DNA of 64,000 nt, taken from positions 1 to 64,000 of the forward strand of contig NZ_CAJHCR010000013.1 in NCBI RefSeq assembly GCF_904848585.1. The letters are read 5' to 3'. Under the pieces are notes generated by a model. The model saw only the letters and a list, made by a program, of their open reading frames with translations. It was not told the origin of the DNA and ran no database searches. The position numbers and the translations under genes were made by a program. Shown piece after piece: positions 5,716-13,129 of the stretch (within the stretch, counting starts at the first letter, position 1; each line of letters begins with the position of its first letter). Origin of the DNA: Paraburkholderia kirstenboschensis (GTDB lineage: Bacteria; Pseudomonadota; Gammaproteobacteria; Burkholderiales; Burkholderiaceae).

Positions 5716-7686
5716 TTACGCAGCGTCTTCGCTATTATTCGCGTGCTGCGTCGGCAGCTTGCGATAGATCGTATTGCGCGAGATGCCAAGCGTGCGAGCC
5801 GCCGCCGACACATTGCCGCCATGTTGCGCCACCGCGTTCGCGATCACGCTGGCCGCTACGTCGTGAAGCCGCCCGCTCGCGAGCGGCGGCGCATCGACGG
5901 GGCGCGGGGACGACTGACCAACGGCGCGCAGATCGTCGAAGAAGTCATCGGGAAGATGCTCGCGCCGGATTTCGCCGTCGGCATCCACCATGACGGCCGC
6001 AGTGCGCAGCAGATTGCCGAGTTGCCGGAAGTTGCCTGGCCAAGCGCATCGCTCGAACAGCCTCATCACGTCGTCGGCAACACTGAGCGGCTGGCCGTCG
6101 GCGTTCTCGGCCGACGCACAATGCAGCATCTTCTGAATCACCGCCGACAGATCGGTGCGCTCGCGCAACGGAGGCAACTTGACCACCAGTCCATTGAGCC
6201 GGTAATACAAGTCTTCGCGAAAGCGGTTCTGCGCGATCATGGCGCGCAGATCGCGATGGGTCGCGCAAATGATGGCGACGTCGACCGGAATTGACTTTGC
6301 GGAGCCAAGCGGATTCACGAGACGCTCCTGCAGCACGCGCAATAGCCGCACTTGCAACGGATAGGGCATGTCGCCGATTTCGTCGAGAAACAGGGTTCCG
6401 CCGTCGGCCTGCAGCAGTTTGCCGACCGCGCCTTTGCGCCGCGCGCCGGTAAATGCGCCTTCTTCGTAGCCGAACAGTTCCGATTCGATCAATGTTTCGG
6501 GTATCGACGCGCAGTTCACCGCAACAAAGGGCGCTGCGCGGCGCGGCGAATCGTTGTGGATCGCCTGAGCGAGCAGTTCCTTGCCGGTACCTGTTTCTCC
6601 GGTGATCAGAATCGGGATGTTCTTGCCGATTACCTTGCGCACCTTCGCAATTACCGCTGCGATCTGCGGATCGCCGGTGTCGAGGTAGCCGAGCTTCGAC
6701 AGCGGAGTCGCAGACGCCGCCGACTGGCCGCCGCGCTGCGGTACCGCTTCGGCCTGCGCGCGCGGCGCCGACGGGTCGTCGGCGAGCGTGGTGCGCCGGA
6801 ATTGAACATGCGCGCAAACCACCGCGCCGTTGCTCAGGTTCAGCGACAGATGGCGGTCGCGGTGCATGCGCAGACGGTCCATCAACTGTGCGCTGGTGAG
6901 GCCGAATAGCGACGACAGCGTATGCGCCCGCAATCCGGCCAGCGGCAGACCCAATTGGAACTGTGCACTGCGATTCGCGGACAGGAAGCGGCCGTCGCAG
7001 GTGAACGCGGCAATGCCTTCCATCAACGTGCCGAGAAACTCGGCGCGCCCGTGAAAAGCAATCTGCAACGTCTCGCGAAAGGTGTTTGCAAACAGATGAT
7101 TTTCGATCATCTGCACCGACATTTTCGCCAGCGCCATGGTGTGCTGATGATAGCTGCGGTGGTCGCCGGTGACATCGAGTACGCCGATCAGGTCGCCGTA
7201 AGGATCGAGGATCGGCACGCTTGAGCAGGTCAGAAACCGGTTGGCCGCGAGATAGTGCTGCTGGCCATGCACGACGGTCGGGCTGCGCTCGGCGAGCGCC
7301 ATGCCGATCGCATTGGTGCCCTGGCGGTCTTCTGCCCAGTTCGCGCCCGGGCGCAAAGCGACTTTCTCCGCGCGCCGCAGAAAGTCGTCGTCGCCGATCG
7401 AATGAAGGATCAGGCCTTCGGCGTCGGTCAGCACGATCATGCTCTGGGTGTTCACAATCTGCTCATGCAGCGTCTCCATGACCGGCGTCGCGTGCGCGCA
7501 CAGAATGCGGTTCTGCTCCAGCTTCAATGCGAGGTCGGCGGCGGGCAGCACGTCGTAGTCGGGGCGCGTCGAAGCGCTCAAACCGAAGACTTCCGAGCGT
7601 TCATGGGACTTTTGAATCGACGGCGTGAGCCAGCAATCCCCGTGAGGGGCGATTGGCGTTACAGCGTGATAAGTGTCACCGCGCAT
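5716..7686 (-). CDS. AcoR-type sigma-54-dependent transcriptional activator
   Basis: A 656-residue enhancer-binding protein. An N-terminal GAF-type sensory region spans about residues 60-230 (GLILHSIGDDDF, RQGTNAIGMALAERSPTVV, as in AcoR), then an AAA+ domain at about 335-560 with Walker A GETGTGKE, the sigma-54 contact loop GAFTGA and Walker B LFLDEIGDM. A C-terminal Fis helix-turn-helix (NVSAAARTLGISRNTIYRKL) follows. Start ATG 7686 has a strong AGGAGGAG site; a longer in-frame start at 7782 lacks one. AcoR relatives activate acetoin, alcohol and ketone catabolism genes. Here two candidate sigma-54 promoters sit in the adjacent quinoprotein operon and before pqqA, so it probably senses an alcohol or its aldehyde and turns on both. 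The ligand is unknown. Confidence 0.92.
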   Translation of the reverse strand: MRGDTYHAVTPIAPHGDCWLTPSIQKSHERSEVFGLSASTRPDYDVLPAADLALKLEQNRILCAHATPVMETLHEQIVNTQSMIVLTDAEGLILHSIGDDDFLRRAEKVALRPGANWAEDRQGTNAIGMALAERSPTVVHGQQHYLAANRFLTCSSVPILDPYGDLIGVLDVTGDHRSYHQHTMALAKMSVQMIENHLFANTFRETLQIAFHGRAEFLGTLMEGIAAFTCDGRFLSANRSAQFQLGLPLAGLRAHTLSSLFGLTSAQLMDRLRMHRDRHLSLNLSNGAVVCAHVQFRRTTLADDPSAPRAQAEAVPQRGGQSAASATPLSKLGYLDTGDPQIAAVIAKVRKVIGKNIPILITGETGTGKELLAQAIHNDSPRRAAPFVAVNCASIPETLIESELFGYEEGAFTGARRKGAVGKLLQADGGTLFLDEIGDMPYPLQVRLLRVLQERLVNPLGSAKSIPVDVAIICATHRDLRAMIAQNRFREDLYYRLNGLVVKLPPLRERTDLSAVIQKMLHCASAENADGQPLSVADDVMRLFERCAWPGNFRQLGNLLRTAAVMVDADGEIRREHLPDDFFDDLRAVGQSSPRPVDAPPLASGRLHDVAASVIANAVAQHGGNVSAAARTLGISRNTIYRKLPTQHANNSEDAA

Positions 7687-7868
7687 TGTCTCCTCCTGTT
7701 TGGCCCCGGTCGTTTTGCCGGGGTCGTGCTGGCGTGGCACGATGCAACTTCTGCGCCAGGAGTGCGTGCCTGGGGTGGTCACGCGCGATGTATAGAGTTA
7801 TGCCACGTTCCGGCTAGCTCGATTGCGAGCCGGAGACCGATTCCCGGCAGGGCGCGTGACGCTCCTGT

Positions 7869-8192
7869 CTACGTTCGCGTCGAGCGCACAGCTACGCCAT
7901 ACGTGCTGACGATCCGCGCATCCTGTTCAGCGGCCGAAAACAGCTCCCACTCGAGTCCGTTCACATCGACGCTGCTTGAATACGCGTTGGCGGTATCGTC
8001 TTCGAATCCGACGTGCCGCAGTTGACCCGCCTGCTCCGGTTTCTCGTTGATCGAGAAGTTGAGCAGGTCGGTTCGCCACATGGCGTACTTGCCCGGCACG
8101 ACGGCGTCGGGCGAATGTCCGAGCCGGCGGCTGTAGTCGGCAATAGATTCGTCGAGGCTCGCAACAGCGAGTGCAATGTGAAAACGCTTCAT
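7869..8192 (-). CDS. VOC/glyoxalase family protein
   Basis: A 107-residue single-domain vicinal-oxygen-chelate protein. It begins MKRFHIALAVASLDESIADYSRRLG, a typical first beta-alpha-beta unit, and ends with GLEWELFSAAE, the second-half metal-ligand strand. H6 and the Glu residues near 87-90 could bind metal. I start at ATG 8192 rather than 8258 because the extra 22 residues are not VOC-like. Proteins of this size include ArsI-like and other small lyases or dioxygenases; the substrate cannot be deduced. It stands alone between the sigma-54 activator and a divergent small secreted protein gene. Confidence 0.75.
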   Translation of the reverse strand: MKRFHIALAVASLDESIADYSRRLGHSPDAVVPGKYAMWRTDLLNFSINEKPEQAGQLRHVGFEDDTANAYSSSVDVNGLEWELFSAAEQDARIVSTYGVAVRSTRT

Positions 8193-8488
8193 GATGGGCT
8201 CCGCGATGGTTATTCGTTTGGACGGTGCGCCCATCGTAGCCACTGCGCGCGAGCGCAACTAGGCAAGCGGTTATGCTGGTATGTGCGTTACCCGGTTATG
8301 CTCGCGCAGGTCGATCATGCCTGGCTTGCCTACCTCGGCGCCGCGACCTTGACGTCGTGCCAGTGGATCGCGCGTCGCCACGCCGCTTCGGATCGTGACA
8401 CGCTGAACGCAGCCGCTGGCTTCGCGGCACTCTGGCCTCAGGTGCCTTTACAATTCAGCACTTGAATCCGATAAACGTGAAACGCGCG

Positions 8489-8884
8489 ATGAGATACCAC
8501 TTTGCATTGATCCTTGCGGCCGCCGCCGCGAGTACTGCCGCGAACGCTCAAACGTCCGCGAACGGCGAGACAGCCGCACTGCAATGTGCGATCGGGAAAG
8601 TGACGGGTGTGGGCGGGTCGGAACAGAGCGTTCGCGAATATCTCGCGACGCCTGAGCGGGACAAATACCGCTACATTGCGGACAACCCGATTCAATGCCG
8701 CATTTCCGACGAGGGCCGGGCGTCCGCATGTACCGGCATCACCACGCTTAAGCGCGAACAGGTGAGCGTGTACGATCAGATCGACAGCACGATGATCACC
8801 GTGGTCGCGCGCGTCGAGCTGGATCACGGCACGTATCCGGTGCTTATCGCCGTGCCGAGGAAAGACGTGCAGTGTCAGGAGTAA
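8489..8884 (+). CDS. small secreted protein of unknown function
   Basis: A 131-residue product with a signal peptide MRYHFALILAAAAASTAANA and a mature domain of about 110 residues. It contains four cysteines (in LQCAIGK, IQCRISDEG, SACTGITT and the C-terminal VQCQE), which could form two periplasmic disulfides. I do not recognise the family. ATG 8489 gives the best signal peptide; TTG 8462 or GTG 8477 are upstream alternatives. The MFS gene follows 61 bp later on the same strand, so they may be co-transcribed. Confidence 0.65.
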   Translation: MRYHFALILAAAAASTAANAQTSANGETAALQCAIGKVTGVGGSEQSVREYLATPERDKYRYIADNPIQCRISDEGRASACTGITTLKREQVSVYDQIDSTMITVVARVELDHGTYPVLIAVPRKDVQCQE

Positions 8885-8945
8885 GTGATCTGGCTCTGCC
8901 GGCTTCGCGCGCTGCCGCGATTCCTATTGCAAAGGTAACTCGCCC

Positions 8946-10154
8946 ATGCAAGCCAGATTCCGAATCGACGTGCTCGCGAGCATTCCTCGAAGCGTCTGGG
9001 TACTCGGAGGTGTGAGCCTTTTCATGGACATCTCGTCGGAGATCGTCCATAGCCTCTTGCCGATGTTCCTGACAGTGAGCCTCGGTGCAAGCGCGGCGAC
9101 CATCGGCCTCATAGAAGGCATCGCCGAAGCGACCGCGCCGATAGTGAAGGTGTTCTCCGGCGCGCTTAGCGACTACCTTGGTAACCGCAAGTGGCTCGCG
9201 GTAACCGGCTATGCATTGGGTGCGTTGAGCAAGCCGCTCTTCGCGATTGCGCCGACCGTCGGCGTGGTGGTGAGCGCTCGCGTCATCGACAGAATCGGCA
9301 AGGGGATCCGCGGTGCCCCGCGGGACGCACTCGTTGCGGACGTCACGCCTGTCCACCTCCGAGGCGCCGCGTTCGGCTTGCGTCAGTCGCTCGATACCAT
9401 CGGCGCGGTGTTGGGGCCGCTGTTCGCGGTGGTCATCATGTCGGTGTGGGCAGACAACTTCCGGCTTGCCTTCTGGCTTGCCGTCATACCTGGTGTACTG
9501 GCCGTCGCGCTGTTGATGTTCGGCATCCACGAGCCGGCGCGTGAAGCGGGAGCGAAGCGCGTCAATCCTGTGCGGCTCGAGAATCTGAAGAAGCTGGGGG
9601 CTCGCTACTGGTGGGTCGTCGCCATTGGCGCTGTGTTTGCCCTCGCCCGGTTCAGCGAAGCATTCCTCGTTTTGCGTGCGATGGGCAGTGGGGTACCCAT
9701 CGCTCTGGTTCCGCTCGTCATGGTGGCGATGAATATCGTGTATTCGCTGTCGGCCTATCCGTTCGGTAAACTCGCGGACACGATGAATCACACGCGGCTG
9801 CTGATCGCGGGCGTCGTCGTGCTGATCGCTTCGGACCTAGTGCTCGCACACGGCAGCCACTGGGGCATCGTGCTGCTCGGCGTCGCATTGTGGGGTTTGC
9901 ATATGGGCATGACGCAAGGGCTGCTCGCGACCATGGTTTCTCACACCGCGCCGGCGCAATTACGCGGCACTGCGTTCGGCTTTTTCAATCTGCTGGGCGG
10001 CGTCGTCACACTGCTTTCGAGCGTTATTGCCGGTGAGTTGTGGGACAAGTTCGGGGCTGCGGCTACCTTCCATGCAGGCGTCGTTTTCTGCGTCGCGACA
10101 ATCGCGCTGCTGGTAGCCGGCAAGGCACCCGACACGCGCGCAGCGGCGGACTGA
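8946..10154 (+). CDS. MFS permease
   Basis: A 402-residue major facilitator with about 12 transmembrane helices. The loop 2-3 region carries SGALSDYLGNRK, and after helix 4 comes DRIGKGIRGAPRDALVADVTP, characteristic of a drug/unknown-substrate MFS branch in which the RxGKGxRGAPRDA motif is conserved. No tight operon partner shows its substrate; the small secreted protein gene is just upstream and a tiny gene is convergent downstream. Efflux or stress-related export is only a guess. Confidence 0.85.
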   Translation: MQARFRIDVLASIPRSVWVLGGVSLFMDISSEIVHSLLPMFLTVSLGASAATIGLIEGIAEATAPIVKVFSGALSDYLGNRKWLAVTGYALGALSKPLFAIAPTVGVVVSARVIDRIGKGIRGAPRDALVADVTPVHLRGAAFGLRQSLDTIGAVLGPLFAVVIMSVWADNFRLAFWLAVIPGVLAVALLMFGIHEPAREAGAKRVNPVRLENLKKLGARYWWVVAIGAVFALARFSEAFLVLRAMGSGVPIALVPLVMVAMNIVYSLSAYPFGKLADTMNHTRLLIAGVVVLIASDLVLAHGSHWGIVLLGVALWGLHMGMTQGLLATMVSHTAPAQLRGTAFGFFNLLGGVVTLLSSVIAGELWDKFGAAATFHAGVVFCVATIALLVAGKAPDTRAAAD

Positions 10155-10181
10155 CGAGCAAACAATGACCAAAGGCCGCCG

Positions 10182-10370
10182 CTATCCGTTGAGTTCCGCG
10201 ACGAGGCGCGACAGGCGGGCGATGCGGTTACGGTACATGGGTGCTTGCGGACTCGTCTTCAGATGTTCGACGCGGTCGCGCCAATAGGTCGGCGGAAAAG
10301 GCGTCTGGGACGCCCATGAGATCACGCGCTCGAGGTGAACAAGCTCGTTTTCGAAAATGTGGTGGTGCAT
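10182..10370 (-). CDS. small protein of unknown function, YWR family (copy 1)
   Basis: A 62-residue soluble helical protein, MHHHIFENELVHLERVISWA at the start, with P-x-x-YWRDRVEHL in the middle and a C-terminal amphipathic helix. It shares the pattern HL-x-RV-x-S ... P-x-x-YWR-x-R-x-x-x-L ... R-x-x-x-L with the 82-residue protein at 16699-16947, so both belong to one small family. No signal peptide or membrane segment. The ribosome site is a weak GGGGG about 7 nt before the ATG. Confidence 0.55.
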   Translation of the reverse strand: MHHHIFENELVHLERVISWASQTPFPPTYWRDRVEHLKTSPQAPMYRNRIARLSRLVAELNG

Positions 10371-10995
10371 TGTTGACCCCCGTGGATGGCCAGTCTGGTC
10401 TGGTCACGACGTCGTTGAAATCTGACGCCGCGTAGGGCTGCTCAAGCAGCTCGTTTTCCGCGACTCATTACAACAGGGTGAGCCGTCGCAGCCTTTTCCC
10501 GGAGGAAAGGCAACGACGGCTGGACCAATCCCGCAGCGGATCTTCGGTGCATAGCCAAAAGATTTTCCGCTATTCAGTGCCACGCATTGCGAGCCGCTCC
10601 TCTGCGGGAGCATGGTCGTCATCTTTCTACACGGTCACCGCTACAACAGCACAGCCCTCTCTCAGTCTGGTGCCAACGGTGCTTTGCCGTTGGCGGCGAT
10701 CTTCGTTGCACGCATTAGTTCGTATGACTAAACGACGGATTGCGACGATGAATCGCGATCGCACGATCCGCGGTGTCGACGGTCCCGTAACGGACGCGGC
10801 CACGCGGGCGTAGAACGTCGAACACATTGCAACGCGCGATCTTGTTTGGTCTCTCAGGCTCCCCGGTCATTCGGACAAGTTCGTTCGCAGCTTTCCGGCC
10901 ACCTGCTTTCGTATAAGCAATGGTCGTGCCATATGTTGAGATGGCGTATGCGCGGGCGCATCGGCCAATCCGCTTTGCCTGTGTTGGTCGATCCC

Positions 10996-11040
10996 GTCCA
11001 GATGGACGGTCAAAGTTGGTCGTTTTCGTCCAGATGGACA
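10996..11040. repeat. paired 13-bp repeat with internal dyad
   Basis: CGTCCAGATGGAC occurs at 10996-11008 and 11028-11040, 32 bp apart. Each copy contains the palindrome GTCCA-N2-TGGAC. The pairing at about three helical turns resembles a double operator, but no gene start lies nearby. Confidence 0.5.
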
Positions 11041-11138
11041 TGCGGCGCGCGTAATGGGGCGATTTCGTCCGGTGCGGGAGGACGCTTGGCAGCTTGATGG
11101 AAGAAACGCGGGGAGCACGAAAGGCGCAGAGGGGAGAT

Positions 11139-11165
11139 CCGGCGCGGCAATGCGCGCCGCGCCGG
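11139..11165 (-). terminator. GC-rich hairpin downstream of the racemase operon
   Basis: A perfect 10-bp stem CCGGCGCGGC (11139-11148) with GCCGCGCCGG (11156-11165) and a 7-nt loop lies 25 bp after the racemase stop. There is no T-run, so it is a weak intrinsic terminator or an mRNA 3' stabiliser. Confidence 0.45.
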
Positions 11166-11189
11166 ACGAAAGCGGACAGAGGAGGGACT

Positions 11190-11915
11190 TTACGCCTGCA
11201 GGCTGACCTTGCTGTACGTCAGCCTGCTCGGGCGCACGCGCATACGCACCAGCGACACGAGGAAGCTGAACCCCGCCTGATTGGGATCGATCACGGGCAC
11301 GTAAGCGCCGAGCGCCTCACCGAGCAGCGTCGAGACCCGGCTCGCGACGTCCACGAATCCCGTACAGCCGAGCAGAATCGCCTGAGCGCCGTCGTCCTTG
11401 ATCGCTTTTAACGCCGCTTCGAAGGTGCGGACCACCACGACGTCGATGTTTTCCAGCTGCGCGACAGGGCAGTCGATCGCGCGAATCGACGCGAAGGTGT
11501 TCTCTATGCCGTAGGTTTCCGGATGACCGCGCTGCATCGCGAGCGTGCTTTGCAGGATCGTGATGATCGAGAAGCGCTGGCTGAGCGCGAGGGCCGTAAA
11601 CGCCGACGCCGGAAAGCCACCGATGATCGGAATGTCGATCACTTCGCGCGCGGCTTCGACGCCGCACATATCGAAGTCGGTCAGCCAGATGCCGTCGAAA
11701 CCGTCGTTTGCGATGGTCTGCGCCAGCTCGACCACCGGCATGCCGTTCTGCAGCCAGTTCGTGCGGTTCTCGATATCGGGATGGCCCGCGGTAATGTTGC
11801 GAATCTCCACCTCGACGTCGGGCGGCACGACCGGCGCAATCGCCTTCATGATGCGGTCGTTGTACTGAGACGTGGCGACGGGCACGAGCACGCAGATGCG
11901 GATGGGCGAGTTCAA
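11190..11915 (-). CDS. Asp/Glu/hydantoin racemase family protein
   Basis: A 241-residue member of the cofactor-independent racemase superfamily. It shows two catalytic-type cysteine regions: DFDMCGVEAAREV near residue 84 and AILLGCTGFVDVA near residue 184, matching the two-cysteine acid/base pair of hydantoin and aspartate racemases. It opens IRICVLVPVATSQYND, similar to hydantoin racemases (HyuE) and maleate isomerases. Its start overlaps the stop of the DUF917 gene by 4 bp, so the two are translationally coupled. DUF917 proteins and racemases of this family occur together around hydantoin or thiohydantoin metabolism, which suggests a cyclic amide or amino-acid derivative as substrate. Confidence 0.85.
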   Translation of the reverse strand: MNSPIRICVLVPVATSQYNDRIMKAIAPVVPPDVEVEIRNITAGHPDIENRTNWLQNGMPVVELAQTIANDGFDGIWLTDFDMCGVEAAREVIDIPIIGGFPASAFTALALSQRFSIITILQSTLAMQRGHPETYGIENTFASIRAIDCPVAQLENIDVVVVRTFEAALKAIKDDGAQAILLGCTGFVDVASRVSTLLGEALGAYVPVIDPNQAGFSFLVSLVRMRVRPSRLTYSKVSLQA

Positions 11916-13129
11916 GATGCGTCTCCCTTGCGTGCGGACTGCAGCGATTCAAGCGGCACGTAAGGGCCAAGGTAGCCAAGCGAGTTCAGCAACTGCATGA
12001 AGCTGTCGAGAATGAGGCCCGGTTTGCGCAATTCGGCTTCGGCGCGCCAGGCGATCAACGTCACGGGGCGTTTGCCGATCGCCGGATTCAGCGAACCATC
12101 GCCATTCACGAGGTCGCCGTTGCTAAAGACGGACTGTCCCTCGCCGCCGACGAAATACGCGACGCTGTCGGGCGCGAGCACGACCGGTTGCGCACACGTG
12201 CTGTCCCATACGAGTAGCGACTCGTTCTGATACATCACCGTATAGGTATGCTGTCCGGCCTGAATGCGAATCTTGCCGACGTCGAAGCCGCCGCTCGTAT
12301 CGACTTTGGCCGAGACCAGTTCGCCCGGCTCGGAAACTGCCCGCGCCGCAAGTCCGCAACGTTCGACGAGATAGCCGGTCATCTGCCGGGCGCTGCCGAT
12401 CTCTCCGCTTAGCAGCGCACGCCCGAGGTCCAGCGCGCGTGTCAGTGTGCCGCGAATCGGCGTCGCGCGGCCGATATCGGCCGGCGTCATCACCCACATC
12501 GCGAGTCCGCCGAACTGGCCGAACTCCGGGTCGGCCACGACCGGGCGCATCATCTGTTCGACAATCGCCGACACGTCCCGCTGATGAGTCGGCGCGCCCT
12601 GGCTGCCGCCGCGCGGCGTCACGTCCAGTTCGACGCACAGGCCGCCCTGGCTCACGAGGAACGCGGGCCGCGGATCGATCTCCGCAGCGGCGAAAGTCAG
12701 CATCGGCAACGAGGGCACCGCGCGCCCGGCGCCGTCGGCGTCGATGACGGCAAGGCCGAGTTTCGCCGCCACCAGTGCGGCCACCGTGAAGCCCAGCGCA
12801 CCGCTTTCCGGCGGCATCACGTAGGCGAGTTTCGTGGATTGCGAGGCGAGCCGGGCCTGAACGTTCTGCACCGCCGTCACGGGGCCGAGCGGGTAGGTCG
12901 CTGAGTTGATCGCCTCGGGCGCGCCGAGATAGGCGACCATGACTGCCGCGCCCTCGGTGGCTTCATCGACGGAGACGACCTTGACGGTGTCGGTCGGGTA
13001 GTAGTCGCCGGCCACGAAATGCGCGGCCAGATGCCGTGCGGATTCGATGGTGCCGCCTCCGCCGCTGCCGAAGAAAGCTGCGCCCAGTAGCAGCGGTTCC
13101 AGATCTTCCCGGCTTAGCTCATATGCCAT
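11912..13129 (-). CDS. DUF917 family protein (possible thiohydantoin/hydantoin-processing enzyme)
   Basis: A 405-residue cytoplasmic protein with the DUF917 opening ELSREDLEPLLLGAAFFGSGGGG and the internal LVAAKLGLAVIDADGAGRAVPSLPM, the best conserved block of the family. Members are annotated near hydantoinases; one relative was described as an S-methyl thiohydantoin desulfurase, but most are uncharacterised. It overlaps the upstream regulator gene by 11 bp and the downstream racemase by 4 bp, so the three genes form one tight operon. No dedicated hydantoinase or carbamoylase gene lies nearby, so the actual reaction is open. Confidence 0.85.
   Translation of the reverse strand: MAYELSREDLEPLLLGAAFFGSGGGGTIESARHLAAHFVAGDYYPTDTVKVVSVDEATEGAAVMVAYLGAPEAINSATYPLGPVTAVQNVQARLASQSTKLAYVMPPESGALGFTVAALVAAKLGLAVIDADGAGRAVPSLPMLTFAAAEIDPRPAFLVSQGGLCVELDVTPRGGSQGAPTHQRDVSAIVEQMMRPVVADPEFGQFGGLAMWVMTPADIGRATPIRGTLTRALDLGRALLSGEIGSARQMTGYLVERCGLAARAVSEPGELVSAKVDTSGGFDVGKIRIQAGQHTYTVMYQNESLLVWDSTCAQPVVLAPDSVAYFVGGEGQSVFSNGDLVNGDGSLNPAIGKRPVTLIAWRAEAELRKPGLILDSFMQLLNSLGYLGPYVPLESLQSARKGDAS

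Larger units (their letters stand above)
10371..11189. other. gene-poor stretch with short inverted and direct repeats
   Basis: I see no convincing gene in these 819 bp. It holds a perfect 8-bp hairpin GCCAACGG/CCGTTGGC (10672-10694), a repeated dyad near 11000 and a hairpin after the racemase operon. Several short minus-strand reading frames exist, one ending RYGTVDTADRAIAIHRRN (near 10740-10800), but none has a recognisable domain or ribosome site. It may be a decayed gene or element. Confidence 0.4.

Noticed and set aside
8844..9791. Minus-strand 315-codon frame opposite the MFS permease
   Set aside because: Charged, His/Arg/Glu-rich shadow; the MFS helices on the other strand are clear.
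10715..11041. Possible small minus-strand gene ending RRNPSFSHTN
   Set aside because: No ribosome site, no domain, and it crosses the repeated dyads; kept only as a note in the gene-poor stretch.
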